From Fulvia fulva (taxonomy: Eukaryota; Ascomycota; Dothideomycetes; Mycosphaerellales; Mycosphaerellaceae), in assembly GCF_020509005.1 (NCBI RefSeq), contig NC_063021.1, positions 1,550,001-1,614,000 of the forward strand: a DNA stretch of 64,000 nucleotides. The letters run 5' to 3'. The translations under genes were made by a program, and so were the position numbers. Numbering within the stretch: position 1 is the first letter of the stretch; each line of letters starts with the position of its first letter. This document shows positions 32,144 through 44,000 of the stretch, piece after piece. The notes under the pieces were generated by a model. It did no database searches. It had not been told where the DNA came from and saw only the letters and a program-made list of their open reading frames with translations.

Positions 32144-33586
32144 TCACTTCGCTGCGTGCGCGTCACTGAACGGGCTCGAGTCCCGTTTGCCACCTGTCCC
32201 ATCATGGTCTCGATCCTGACTTGCTCGCTTGGCTGCCTCTTCTATCACTGCACTTAAGCCGCCTGGGCCTCGATCGTTCCGCACTGCTCTCTGGTGACCT
32301 ACTGTCTTCGACATGGCAGCGTATGGATTCGGCCTGTCAGCTGCTGATGAAGATGCTGCAGTCTGCAGCTCTGATGCATCGAAGAAGGGACTCTCGAGAG
32401 GTTGGATCAGCGGCGCTGGGTCCGCAGCTCGTGCCGTTGCTTGGATCAGTGATCTTCTCGCACGTGCATGTTCCTCTTCGTCCCCTGATTCTGTCGATGT
32501 CTCAACGAGTGGCGACGGCACTGCTGGGGCGTGCTTAGCAGAGGGTGTCAACGAAGAGTCACTGTTCTGCCGTGCTATAGGAAATCTGCCCTTGTTCTTG
32601 CCCACCACAATTGGCGTGGCTTTGACAAACGAGCCAGTATTCGAAGACGGAGATGAATTGCTGCTTGCTTGACCTGGCATCATCACCTTGACTGTGCTTG
32701 GCGCACTCTCGGATCCTGGCGATTCAGATGGCGATGAACCTTGTGACTTGACCGAGACCATCTTCGGCGCCCCACGCATGATTCTCTGTACGGGCATAGG
32801 TGGCATTGGCTCGGCTGTTGCGTCGTCTCTGTAGATGTCTGACATGACAGAGGAGCGTGCCAGTGATGGAGTGATGGACTGTCGTGTGTATTGAGTGTAT
32901 CGGTTGTTTGCAGATCTGATGGAAGAGCCATCTGAATACGTGCTATCCCGAAGATCGCCTGGTCGGAAGAACAATGCATCTCCCGCATTACTCAACGGAC
33001 TCTTCGGCGTCGTAGTGCCGCGAGCGTTGTCGCGATATGCAGCAGGTATCGGAGGTACGGGTGTGTTCGCCAGAAGACTGTTATGGCCAGATCCGTTCCT
33101 GTTCGTGACGCCCGGGATATACGCAATCTGGATGATGTTGCTGGCGCGGCTCAGGATACTGTTCGCTATCGACCCTTTCGTCCGTGTCGATGCGGTGTCC
33201 GAGCGCATCGCATTGAACTGCTGGGTGTGTTTCTGCTGGGCAATATCATCTTCCTCCCACTCCTCCGTCTCCAGATCTTGCTGCTCGCGCCTCTTCTTGA
33301 TCCAAAACCTCCACAGGAAGAAGACAACCACGGCCATGAACACGACTCCGCCAATCACTCCTCCTGCTATTGCGCCAACGTTCGTCTTGTCGCTTTTGGG
33401 CGCGGGGTTGGGGTTTGCGATGCAAACCATGTGCGCGCAGTTGTTGCAGTCCTGGGGAATGAGCGAGCAGATCTCGCCTTTGGCGCAGTCCGGACATGTT
33501 GGGGTCTCGTTCGCTGGGCACTGCACACATCGCTTGAAGATGTGCCGCATCGTCCGCTCGACTTCGGGGTGCATGCCGTGAGCCAT
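32144..33586 (-). CDS. OPY2: OPY2-like plasma-membrane anchor of the HOG pathway
   Basis: OPY2 is a single-pass membrane protein that recruits the STE50 adaptor in osmotic and filamentation MAPK signalling. The 480-residue product has a short extracellular Cys-rich domain with eight cysteines (C20, C23, C31, C34, C40, C47, C50, C55), the signature of the Opy2 N-terminal family. One membrane segment follows (about 70-94, GAIAGGVIGGVVFMAVVVFF) and then a basic stop-transfer KKRR. The long Ser/Pro-rich cytoplasmic tail contains a conserved-looking IIQIAYIPGVTNR stretch (about 150-165) and many possible kinase sites. No signal peptide precedes the Cys domain, as is usual for OPY2. The ATG at 33,586 has a good context (GCCGCCATGG). 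Single exon. Confidence 0.88.
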   Translation of the reverse strand: MAHGMHPEVERTMRHIFKRCVQCPANETPTCPDCAKGEICSLIPQDCNNCAHMVCIANPNPAPKSDKTNVGAIAGGVIGGVVFMAVVVFFLWRFWIKKRREQQDLETEEWEEDDIAQQKHTQQFNAMRSDTASTRTKGSIANSILSRASNIIQIAYIPGVTNRNGSGHNSLLANTPVPPIPAAYRDNARGTTTPKSPLSNAGDALFFRPGDLRDSTYSDGSSIRSANNRYTQYTRQSITPSLARSSVMSDIYRDDATAEPMPPMPVQRIMRGAPKMVSVKSQGSSPSESPGSESAPSTVKVMMPGQASSNSSPSSNTGSFVKATPIVVGKNKGRFPIARQNSDSSLTPSAKHAPAVPSPLVETSTESGDEEEHARARRSLIQATARAADPAPLIQPLESPFFDASELQTAASSSAADRPNPYAAMSKTVGHQRAVRNDRGPGGLSAVIEEAAKRASQDRDHDGTGGKRDSSPFSDAHAAK

Positions 33587-34225
33587 GGCGGCGGTTGAGA
33601 GCAGCAGGCCTATTCCTCGGTGCGGTGGTCTCCTCCAAGTCTTATCCTGATCGCAAAATCGCCTACAGCGACGTGCCGACCACCATCGAATGCGTCCGGC
33701 TCAGCTTCGTGGATGACGCGCGGTCGCAATCTCTCGCTACTCTGGGCAGCCTTGCTCTGTTTCTCCAATCCTCCTACCAAGAAGCACCAATTGCAGTGAC
33801 GAGAAAGTAAACGAGTGACTGTGAGGAAGTGTTGGTGGTTGTTTGGTGGGTGGTGAGATTGTACCTGCGCCGGGCAGCATGGCAGAGGAGGAGTCGTGTT
33901 CCAGATTGACGACTGAACTTGGGTCTTTGACGGGACTTGCCGGCCCACGTGAAGACGCTTTGTCCGGCAGATGAACTCAATCTCGGCCTTACGAGCATTG
34001 ACATATATGCACAATGAAAGCTGTCAAGTGGCGCAGGTGGTCTACTACGATGTGGTGCAAGGTCGGTCGATCTAGGCAGTAATTGCTAGCCTGATCGCGC
34101 CAGCGGTCACGGGCTATGACATTGCTTCTGCGCTATGCTATGCTATGCTATGTAAATGCTCTGGCAGCTGCATGCCCTCTGAGACCACACTTGTAGCTAT
34201 CACTGTTCCGCCCTTACTGCCGTTA
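33587..34225. other. OPY2 upstream region and tyrosinase 3' flank
   Basis: About 640 bp. A (GCTAT)4 microsatellite lies at 34,132-34,152. CT/GA-rich stretches upstream of OPY2 (about 33,780-33,900) may be the promoter. No coding frame supported. Confidence 0.45.
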
Positions 34226-35436
34226 TCATTCGTAGATGTAGCAAAACGGTCCCTTTAGAGTGCTCACTGCATCACGAATCTTCATGCCAGGTGCGTTGAC
34301 ACCAAGCTCTATTATATCGTCCAAAGTTGCGTTTCTGCTCGGCGGTGAATTATTCACTGTGAGCGTGCCCGCTATCACCTCAACCCGATTTTGCGGATCC
34401 TGGTACTGCCAGACATACCACAGGAAGTCCATAAAGGCGTGGTGCAGGAAGAAGTACGGGTCGCCTGGACTTGTGAAAAGATCTCCGCCTGGATCGCCGC
34501 CAACGAAGAAATGGCCAGAAGTATGTGCACCAAGAAAGCCTTTCGAAAAGTCGCCTTGAAGCGTGGTCTGGAAGCTACCAATGTCAGATTCATTGAGGAG
34601 ATCCGTGATGTTCTGATCCGTCGACCACCTCTCTGCAGCATACTGGGAGATATCTCGCCTTATGCAGCGTGGGTTGTAGCCCAGCCCATCTGGCCTCGGA
34701 TTCTTGGGCACGTCGTTCAGCGCTGGCGCAACCGAGCCAAGATTGACTCGCATATGTTTGAAAGGTCCAGAAGTGATGCAGCCACCGCCTGAACCAGGTG
34801 GGATCACAATGTTCGGTGCAGCATTGCTTGGGACGTTCGTTCCATTATTTGATGCATCTGGCGCCCCGTTGCCGCCAAACGATAGGTCACTGCCGTCGAA
34901 AAATGGTGCGTTGATGAGATCGAATGCGTATCTTGGCTCCTTGATGTATGGCAGAGCACCTTGGTAGCCACATTCGTTACGAAGAGCATGTTCGTACTGC
35001 CAAGCGAAGTATCGATGCCACGACAGGAAGTTGCCCTATACTTTGTCAGTGAGCTGTCACCAAGGTATGATGGATTTCGACATACAGTGCCATGGATGCG
35101 GGTAGTCTGGTTGACATGTGTTGCAACAAAGTCGTCATATCGACTTCTCGCACCGGGCGCGAGGTCACCACTTATAGAGGGTAGGCGTTGCAGACATAGC
35201 ACTGCGTCGAGCAGTGATCGCTTCTCTTGCGGTTCCAATGTCGTCCATTCTTTCCGGACCATAGCTGTTCGCGGGCTACATTTTGGTGCTTGTGTATAGC
35301 CATACTGCGGTGGGTGAAGCTCTTGGAGGTTGCACTGTGCTTTTGCAAATAGAGCATCTGTTCCAGCTGTGTCAGCTGGAGTAAAAGCCGATGCGCTGCT
35401 CAATAGAACGGCCGCAGGCAAGGCTGCGAAACGCAT
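34226..35436 (-). CDS. Secreted tyrosinase-like copper oxidase
   Basis: Type-3 copper protein of the tyrosinase family (phenol or catechol oxidation, melanin-type chemistry). Two coding exons: 35,436-35,086 and 35,035-34,226, with a 50-bp intron (GTATGT...TATAG) whose removal restores the CuA site. The 386-residue product has a signal peptide (MRFAALPAAVLLSSASAFT), a CuA site with TH...RIHG and SWHRYF histidines (about residues 105-130), and a CuB site with AHTSGH and HHAFMD (about 290-330), then a W..WQ.QDP motif. It lacks the long C-terminal extension of intracellular tyrosinases, so it is a short secreted form. An upstream GTGAGT...CCACAG stretch (about 35,437-35,507) looks like an intron just before this ATG; if used, translation could start 17 codons earlier in another small exon. 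Confidence 0.88.
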
Positions 35437-37356
35437 CTGTGGAGTGCCGCGCCGGTCGTCCACGTGGCCGATGAGATCTAGTAAAGTAACAATAAGACAC
35501 TCACCAACAGAGTGGAAAGTCTCTCCAGTAGAGCACGTAGCGAGTCAACTCGCATATAGCTTGGAAGAGGAGCTGGGCACAATCTAGGACCTTGCTCAAC
35601 CACGCGGACGACAGGTCAAGTTAGGGCATCGATGGTTAGCACGGCAGGCACGCGCATGACGCGACTCAGCATCTTGTCGCCACTTTGGTGCGCCGCGAAG
35701 CAGCTAAGAACTTGGAGTGCTTGCTTTGAACGAGTCCTGGAACGAGCGGACGTACCTACCGCCGCCTAGCGTCAATTTCTCTCTGCACTCCGTTCCGGAC
35801 GCTCGGTCTCGAAGGTTCCCGTATGGCAGCACCGTACGGGTACCTACCTCTCTTGCGACAGTCAACCGCGCATAGCCTTTGGTCATGGCCAAGACCATGT
35901 TATCAAGACTCTGTGACAGATTTCAGCGTAGAGGGTGTGGTGTCTGTCAAAGGGAGAGGCAAGTTCGGACAACAACAGCTTGCGGCGAATCAGCAGCTGC
36001 TGGCGAGAGATGAATCGTCGGGCTTGTCGGTGTTCTGGTGCTGCGTCTCCATTCGAGGCCTTCTCGTATCAGCTTGCGAGGATGGCCAAGGACAATGGAG
36101 CTGATACTGTAATGTAGAAGACGCTCGCTTGGAGACAAGACGTTAGGAAAGCGCGCTAGCAGGCTCATCCCGCAATTCCCCCGGGAAGATCCACACTCGT
36201 CCCTTTCTCCTTTCACGACGCGACTTCTTCTTCTCGTGGCCAACTTCACTTGCATCTTCACGATCGACACCACATCTCACAGCATGCCATGTTGTGCAGC
36301 ACCATTCCCTTCTGCACTCAGGACGATTACGCTCGCCAAGAAGTCACTCGGTCATGAGCGGCAATCCCCTGACAACGCCAACGGCCTTGCTTGGGTGATC
36401 CTGGACGATAGCGAAGGTTAAAATAATGTGCTCCGCGCCTGTCCGACCGCACTGAACGACACGAATACCGCTGCCAAGCACCTGTTCTTGCGTGCTGGAC
36501 TATAGCCCCGGGCAGCGCACATTGGCGGACCTCCTTTCTGGCATTTGTACTTCTTCTATACGGCCAAGAGAGAACACCACTGTGCGCCCCAATGCCAGGG
36601 CCTCCAAGCTTCGACGGCGACTCATGCTGCAGTTTTGCCTCTGCAGGTTCGTTGCGAAACGGCGATCTTCACAGCAGAGGTGCAGAGGCCGTTGCGCACC
36701 ATATGTAGTAAGCCGGCGACGGTCATGTACTCTGAGCGATCATTGCGGTCGTCGGATCGAATCCGCCGCCGTGCTGGAACTTCCCTGCTCATCTTGACAG
36801 TTTCGAACATGGACCAGCAGATCTTGTGATGCCAGATCGCTCCGAGCCTCTATTTTCACCACGCTTCTGCCAGCGATGCTTGCCGCCCAGTGGTGGTGGC
36901 ATGGCGTTCTAAAGGTAGGTCGATGAGTCTTTTATCGATGTCATGCACTGCTCTTGGAATTCCCACGCCTTCTCGAGATCCCAGCAGCCAGCTGAAACAC
37001 GCGCGTACCTGATGGTTTACTTCTGAAGAACGGAAAGGGGCTTCCGTTTCCTCCTGTGAATGCTCGTACTTTCGTGGTCCACCTACACCCGTCACTAGCT
37101 GTCTGGCAGCATTACCGAGCCGGCCTTGTACGGCATCATTGGAGGGATCTACCGAATGCATTCGATAAAGGACACCTGGGTTGAGGACGACCTCTGAGCT
37201 CAACAACTCTATACAAAGAACCAAGACTGCGCTCGTGCTGCCCAATTCGCAGGTTCCATACTAATCTGTTGAGAGTCTCGCTTCTGCTATGTCAGTGGAC
37301 CTGGAGCATCACTACACATCATCATCAAATCACCTTCTGGAGACGTCAGTATCAAG
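35437..37356. other. 1.9-kb region without a supported gene
   Basis: Tyrosinase upstream sequence followed by a region of short overlapping open frames (60-129 codons) on both strands. None has a recognisable domain, a long frame or a matching splice pattern. A poorly conserved or decayed gene cannot be excluded, given the receptor pseudogene next to it. Confidence 0.45.
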
Positions 37357-38305
37357 ATGCTTCACTTTCCGCGCCAGGAGATGCTGCCGTCACCCTCACC
37401 GGACAGTGCCTATTGCCAGGAAACCAACCGGCACGAGATCCTCGGGACTACAGGCGCTATGATGACCGTCGCAATCATCATAGCAGGCTTGCGCATAACC
37501 GTCAGGACATTGATGATCAAGCAAGTCCTTCTTGGAACCTCGACCTGAGAGCTGATCCTTCGACGAAATGCTTCTCGAACAATACATTCACCGCCATTGG
37601 ACTGTACAACAGCAGTGTCAACTGCATTACAGACTTCATGTTTGCGATAATCTCGATTCCAATTATCGTCAAGCTGCGGGTCAACAACCGAACAAAGGTG
37701 TCCCTGGCTTGCGTTCTCAGCTGGGGATATATTGCGTGCGCCGCTGGCATAGTTGCGCCGCTGGCATAGTCAAGGCCATCAAGCAACATAGTTTCCTTGA
37801 CGAAGTCGATGCACTGTGGCATAACGACTTCAATGTCTGGAACATGATCGAGCTATGTGTTGGAATTGTGGCAGCATCTCTGCCTGCATTGCGACCATTT
37901 TTCGCTAGCCTGCTGGATAGGACCAGAACTTACCTGTCATCCGGCAGCACGGGTTCACACAATCGCACAAATCCAGAACCTCCAGACGGAAGCAGACCTA
38001 GCGATGTGAAGCTCAACGACTGGCAAGGCGACTCGAAGGCAAATCGGGCGAACATGGATTTCTCGTCGACAACGAAGATTGTTGGGGATCCGGACGTCTA
38101 CAGCGAACGAGTGGGTTCGGCACGAAATCACCGATACACTGTCGGGGTGACAGCAGGTCGGGACCCAGGCGACGATGGAAGCTGGGAAGACATTGGGCCG
38201 GCCTCGAATCGAAGCCTTAGCGAAGAGACGCTGGGTCGTCCTGCGATATACAAAACAACGGAGATCACGACTTGGTCAAATCCTAAAGCGGCGTACTTGA
38301 TATGA
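37357..38305 (+). pseudogene. Rhodopsin-domain (PTH11-type) membrane receptor pseudogene
   Basis: Pieces of a fungal seven-helix rhodopsin-domain protein lie in three reading frames. The first piece (HEILGTTGAMMTVAIIIAGLRI) is helix 1 and the loop. The second (from about 37,540, KCFSNNTFTAIGLYNSSVNC and FMFAIISIPIIVKLRV) corresponds to helix 6 and neighbours. The third (from about 37,771, VWNMIELCVGIVAASLPALRPFF) is the typical last helix and precedes a hydrophilic tail to 38,305. The middle helices are missing, with a frame change near 37,545. A direct 17-bp duplication at 37,737-37,770 shifts the frame again; with a single copy the second and third pieces join in one frame. The gene cannot make a complete receptor. 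Confidence 0.8.
37737..37770 (+). repeat. 17-bp direct duplication that breaks the receptor frame
   Basis: TGCGCCGCTGGCATAGT occurs twice back to back (37,737-37,753 and 37,754-37,770). The second copy adds 17 bases, not a multiple of three, and brings a TAG into frame. Confidence 0.95.
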
Positions 38306-38425
38306 GCTCGTGAACTCATGATCGGCGTCTAGCCATCATAAGGATGGCATGTACCGTGCCTTGGCGTGCAATGGAGTGTGCTTCGCACAACGTCTCACAA
38401 GCCGTCGCTCAGTGGATACCACGAG

Positions 38426-40138
38426 CTACGTGCCAGATTTGTTCTTCTCTAGACCGATCCTGGTGGTAATCCACTTGCCCAACCTCACGCTCGGCTGATC
38501 AACCCACTTGGTAGCAAACCACGCCAGGCCGAAATTCATTGGCCAAGTCACTGCAATGTATACCCAAACCCTCAGACTCATAGCGTTCGGACCCCAGTCT
38601 GGAATTCCACTCCACTTTACATCCCACATACCTCCTCGGTCCACCTCCTCGCAGTCCCTGCCAGCCAACAGACTCGAGAACCGATCCGGAAAGATCCTGA
38701 ACCATGGGAGATGAGTCAGATAGAGCATGAAGCTGACATAGCCAAAGAAGCGCAACGTTCGACTCTGGAAGAACCGCTGAAGCCAGGGAGTTCGCAGAAG
38801 TGCATAGATGAAGAGCAGAGCGCCGTAACTTTGCCAGTAGCGGTAGTAGTGGCCATCGTCATATGCAGATGGGATGAGACTGGCGAGCCACTTCCAGCCG
38901 GGCGTATTGGTGACGTGTTGTCGGTGACCGGAGGCTGATGGTTGAGCTAGGAGGTACCAGCCGATGACAAAGCAAACGGTGTGGTAGAAGGTGTGCTGGG
39001 CTGCCTCGTGGCGCTCCCCTTGTGTTGGCAAGCGCTGCAAGATCGTCTTGGGAAGCAATTTCGATGCCATGATCGAGCTTCGCCTCCTGATTGGGCTCGA
39101 GATGTCTGAAAGCACTTCGCCAATGGTCGACATATCCTGGGAAATGGCTCGAGGCGTCTTCATCCAGTCGAGCCGCCGTAGGGTGGTTGAGATGTACTCA
39201 CCAATCGACCAGGTATCTAGCATAGCGAGGCCGATCCCGAACAGGAAGTTGGACATGCTCCAGTACCAGCCATTCTGCAGCATGACTACACTGACACCAA
39301 AGATCAACACGGCCACCATCGTAGGCCTCTTCGGATCTGGTCCTGAACAGATCATCGAAAGTCCTAGCAACACCCCATACACCAACAAGCTGCCCTCCAA
39401 CTCAATCGGCAGCGTCCACATAACAATATTGTATGGATACGAGAACAGATGCGCTCCATGCTCATGAAACAGCGAGAAGTAAGTGATGCTGATCTTGACA
39501 AAAAACTTCAGCTCTTCGCCCACACTATCCCTCGGCCTATGGAACCCCGTCGGCAACATCAACGGCCCAGGCACATGCAGCAACAGCGCAACTCCCAACG
39601 ATATCACCAGCGGCGGCACATACAACCTCACAGGCCGTCTAATCACCGCACTCAACAGTCCCTTCCTGCACTCCCGCGTCTGCTGCTGCTGGATCTTGTG
39701 CAAAGGTCCTATGCTCAGAACGTACCCAGATAAGACGAAGAAAACAACGACGGCCATGTCGCCGCCGGAGAACGCTACGCGCAGGACGGGCAGCGTGGCG
39801 AGGCTGTAGTGCCCTTGTTCACCGAAGCCCATTTCGTGCGGGGAGAAGGCGCTGAAGCCGGCGATGAAGTGTTGGTTCATGACGAAGACTGCGCAGAGGC
39901 CGCGGAGGCCGTCGAGGAAGGCGGTGTCTCTCCGTGGTGGGATGGTGGGGTTTGTGGTGTTGGTGAGGGCGTGAGCTGGTGGTGAGAGGAGGTGCTCATT
40001 TTCGAGGGCGTAGTTGGTGTCGTTTCGTTCGAGGTCGTCGTGAGTCGTGAGGCCTTCTGGTAAGACTCGTTGTTCGATGCTCCTACGGAGCCCATGCATT
40101 TCTGGCATTTCATCCCATGTCGTCCTGCGAACGAACAT
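38426..40138 (-). CDS. Acyltransferase-3 family integral membrane protein
   Basis: Member of the acyltransferase 3 family, multi-helix membrane enzymes that move acyl groups onto small molecules, sugars or lipids; the substrate cannot be read from the sequence. The 570-residue protein starts with a hydrophilic tail (1-70). The family entry motif FLDGLRGLCAVFVMNQHF (about 74-91) carries the conserved helix-1 histidine. Further hydrophobic segments follow (GGDMAVVVFFVLSGYVLS near 114-131, and near 180, 245, 280, 400, 455), with LRFFGYVSFMLYLTHL late (about 490-505). About ten membrane helices are expected. A single exon with a clean ATG at 40,138. Its 3' end faces that of the receptor pseudogene. 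Confidence 0.87.
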   Translation of the reverse strand: MFVRRTTWDEMPEMHGLRRSIEQRVLPEGLTTHDDLERNDTNYALENEHLLSPPAHALTNTTNPTIPPRRDTAFLDGLRGLCAVFVMNQHFIAGFSAFSPHEMGFGEQGHYSLATLPVLRVAFSGGDMAVVVFFVLSGYVLSIGPLHKIQQQQTRECRKGLLSAVIRRPVRLYVPPLVISLGVALLLHVPGPLMLPTGFHRPRDSVGEELKFFVKISITYFSLFHEHGAHLFSYPYNIVMWTLPIELEGSLLVYGVLLGLSMICSGPDPKRPTMVAVLIFGVSVVMLQNGWYWSMSNFLFGIGLAMLDTWSIGEYISTTLRRLDWMKTPRAISQDMSTIGEVLSDISSPIRRRSSIMASKLLPKTILQRLPTQGERHEAAQHTFYHTVCFVIGWYLLAQPSASGHRQHVTNTPGWKWLASLIPSAYDDGHYYRYWQSYGALLFIYALLRTPWLQRFFQSRTLRFFGYVSFMLYLTHLPWFRIFPDRFSSLLAGRDCEEVDRGGMWDVKWSGIPDWGPNAMSLRVWVYIAVTWPMNFGLAWFATKWVDQPSVRLGKWITTRIGLEKNKSGT

Positions 40139-41035
40139 CTCAAGACCAGGTCAACATTACAACGGCGAGGAACAGCCATGACTGACATATGCCAAACCAA
40201 CTTCACTCCCGGCCGAGGAACACTGCAAGACCGTTATAGTAGAGTATGACCAGTCCCACGGGCAGACCACTGTAGAGTGTCGATCTTCTGCTCGTACAAC
40301 TCGCACTTCCCCATTGATTCCTCGGAGCTCTGGACGGAAGAGGCAACTTGTCTAGGCGAAGGAAGCTGATTTGTGCAATGTTATGCACAGAGACCGAGTC
40401 GGCCAATCGCAATGGTATCCGACGACCTGTACCGAGTAGCATGTGCTCGGGTTCGGAGAGACAATCCATTATCACGAGGCTGCGGCTCTCGCTGGCTGGT
40501 TATCGGCATGGCTTGCTTCTGCTGTCCTCCCCCCGCCATTTACGATGATGGATGTATTGGTGTGCACTTCATGTCCACCAGCTGATCTGTGCGTTACGCC
40601 GAAGTGACCATGGCCTTCTGCGGAGTATCAACGAATGATGTCTAAGTGCAGTGTTCTGCCACTCATAAGAATGCACCTAGCCACGAAGGATACATTTGTT
40701 GCTGACGATTCCGCGACAGGAAGGAAGCACAAATATCGGCTGCAGAGCTCGCCGAGCGCATGGACCATCGGCCACGTGCTTAGCGAGAGATTATGGATAC
40801 TAGCGCAATTCTACGCCAGATCTTGCTCTTGCTCTTGCGCGCGAAGGTCCGAGGCGTGCGAGGCCAGCAGTCTGAGAGTGACACGCGGCTGCAATGCTTG
40901 GCAGTCTGTTCTATTCGTATGTGGTGGCTCGCATGTACATGGTCTACTATAATCTCCATATCAATCTATCTTCATCATTACGAAAGCTTCCATCAACCTC
41001 CCAAACGCCAATGCTAAAGTGATAACTCGTCCAAT
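40139..41035. other. Acyltransferase upstream region
   Basis: About 900 bp between two minus-strand genes. The ATG-proximal part is the acyltransferase leader and the distal part the 3' end of the homeobox gene. Short frames here have no recognisable product. Confidence 0.45.
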
Positions 41036-44000
41036 CTAGTCACGTCCATCGGTATCCACAGGTCCAAACGTCTCATCAAAAGGCACATCGAAAACGCCAT
41101 CGAACGTCAAGTCGTCAAAGGCGAACTCGTTGCCATCAGTCGCTGGCAACGTACCGAAATCTGCAGCCGTCGTAGCCATGGCGGCATTCCAGTCGAAGTC
41201 CATGGCTGTAACATCCGGCAAGAGATCAGCTTGGTTGAAAGTGGTAGCGTCCACTACATCCATCATCTCTGCTTCTGTCATGGCGCCTCCGCCTGGAAGC
41301 TCCCAATCATTTTCGCCGATTGAGAAGTCAGGCAGTTCAATTTGAGAGGTCAGCGCATCGTTGCTGAACGGCAGGGAGGCACCAACATCACCACCTAGAA
41401 ATTCCATCATGGCACCAGTACTCGTGGTCGTAGCCTCTGGGATGTTCAGCAGCGAGGTATGCACCGCCTGTGGCATGCTTCCACTGTCTCCCCATGCTCT
41501 CGTCGTGGTCTCGAAAAGCCGAGCTTGAGCGACCGGGAGCTCATACTTGTGACGCTTCAAGTATGAGGCCGTCTTCGTGGCCGGCGCTGGGCACGAGACC
41601 GCCTGCGCAGCCTCCATGCCTGCCAGTACATTCAAACCTCGTGCTCGGGATCGTGCAGTCAAAACATCCGGGTCCGCTCTTGTGTTACCACATGGCTCCT
41701 TCTTTTCGTACTTCGCCGAACAAGATCCATTGTGTTGGTGGTCCCTATCTTCGAGGTCCCACAATGTCTGCATAGCTTTGGCTCGGTTCTCAGCCGCAGT
41801 GGCTGTCTTGCTGTTGCCGCCAACACAATTGATGTTGTTCAATTCCTCTGTCACGCGTGGCAGCAGACTTTGATGGCACCAACGCCATATTTGTGGCTCT
41901 TGGGATGAGGTCTCCTCGAGCTTGGTGATATCAATGAGGTTGTCAGAGCATATTATGTGCTTGCAGCTTTGGTCTTCAGTAACTAGTACGCCTGCTTCAG
42001 ACAGGAGCATGTGCATCTTTCGAAGCGTGTCTCGTGCTTGCTGATACGGCCCGGGTCTAGTCGCTGCATCGTTCGCCTGAGCCCTAGACTGTGCGGCGTT
42101 GTAAGCTTGCAATTGCACTGCAAACGGAATGCGAAGGCCTAGGTCGCCGTATGTCTCGAGGTCTTCGGGTATCTCGCTGCCTCGTCCACCAACCGCGGAA
42201 GGGATAAAGTTCAATCCATGTGCTTTTTTGAAGAGGTCCAGCCACTCAGGGTGGTCTGCAGCCGTCTGGTTCCAGGCATCTTCACTATCATACAACACCA
42301 GTCGTGCGTGGTTCTGCAGCATTTCGTCCGTCATCACAATGCCTTTCTCCGACATCTCTCTGGCGTACTTTCCAAGTCTGACTGTGAGGATCTCCCAGCA
42401 GGTGGCCGTTCGATCGCAACCTACGCCTTCGTTCAGGGCCAATGCACCAGCAAGGAACTGCCCATGATCGTGAGCATCTCCATTGTTGCTTATATCTCCG
42501 AGGCGCCATGTTGCTCTGTTGGTTGCAGAAAACGGATTCGGGCTCACGGACTCCATGCCGATGAGGTATGGTGGCATTGCGTTGGTGACTTGAGCAGCTA
42601 CAGCTGGATCCAATCCTCTGCATCCTTTCCAGTCAGCCATGCGCGATCCCGCCTTGAAGTGGGCCGTCAGGTGATCCACTCTCTCTTGCCAAACAGTGAA
42701 GCGTTGGGCACAGAACCCGCAGCGGCTGTTGATGTTCATGGCTATCGATTTCCAGCTGTCCATCGAAGTCGTCATTTCGCAGCTATGCATCAGTCGTAGA
42801 TGCTGACGTAGGTGGTCCTTTCGATAAAACGTTCTTGCGTCTAGGCCCTTGTCTTCACACTGACGATGATTGTGCGTCTCGAGGTGGTCGCTCGATGGGT
42901 TGTGAAGACCACAGTACACACATTGCTTGTTGCCTGACTCTTGGTCTGTGACGGTAGGTCCGCTCGGGGCACATATCCACTTCTCTAGTGAGAGATGCAA
43001 AGATTTCTCATGCCTTGTCCAGTCGTACTTTGACTTGAAAGTGTCTGTGCAAAAGGTGCATTGAAAGATCCTTTTTCGATCATCCGACTGCTTGCGACCC
43101 ACTGCCGCTGTCGGTCGTCGACGACGACGCCTGTCTTTCTTGCCAGCCAAACTTGAGCTGAAGGAGCTGAATGAGCCATGAGTGGACTGCGAAGATACGT
43201 TAGAGCTGGAAAATGCCGCGCTTGATGCGGACAAGGATGAAGTCTGGCCCGTCTCTTGAGAAGTCGTCGATGGAGCTCGTCGGTTGGAGAATCCTGAACC
43301 GTTGCTCGAGCCCTTGCGCCGCTTACTGGAACGACCTAAGGTAGAGGGCGAAGCAGAAACGTCTTCCTCAAGGGACTCGCTGTTAGCTACAGCATTGGCG
43401 ATATCACTCATCGTGGCCGGTTCGTTCTCAGGTGGAGAGTGCTTCCATCTTTCAAGTGGGTTGAGCTCATCCCATGGCTTCTCTGGCAAGCGCGGTATGT
43501 CCATAGGCGCGGAGGACGGCCTCAGACTTGGTGACATGTGGAGCTTCGGCTTCGCTCTCTCTGTCGCCTTCCTGCGGCGTCGGGCGTTGGCAAGCCAGTT
43601 CGCAATCTGACTGGGCTTCAACTCCGTCTGCTTCTCCAGCTCAATCTTCTCATCCTCGGTCGGGTATGGATTGTCGGCATGAGCGTCTAGCCAATCTCTG
43701 AGAATCTTCACAGCCTGTCGTGGAAAACGAATGCCGTTACGCTTTGTGCTGCCAGGTGCATCGTCCTTGAAAGAGTAGTTGCCGGTACCCTTTGACTTGA
43801 GCGGTTTGATACCAGTAAGCGTTCCGCACAGCAGGCTGCGGGACTACGTCTGCCTCTTGCAGGTCCCAGTCCTCGAGGAAGCCATTGCATGCGCATCTGT
43901 GTCCCTGGTTGATCAGTATCATGCCTAGCACAAACGTGCATTTTCGGCGCAGTCTTACATCGTGGCATCCGGATGGATTGGACAGAACTCTAGCTGTGCA

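Noticed and set aside
32895..33598. Plus-strand frames of 171 and 228 codons
   Set aside because: Antisense of the OPY2 coding region, no independent domain.
34132..34152. (GCTAT)4 microsatellite
   Set aside because: Too short and simple to be worth a separate finding.
36740..36760. GTCGGATCGAATCCG-like sequence resembling a tRNA T-arm
   Set aside because: No matching acceptor, D-arm or anticodon stem around it, so no tRNA is supported.
36236..37245. Several frames of 60-129 codons on both strands
   Set aside because: No domain, no long frame, no splicing pattern. Consistent with noncoding sequence.
42218..42799. 193-codon plus-strand frame
   Set aside because: Antisense of the homeobox/C2H2 gene's coding strand.
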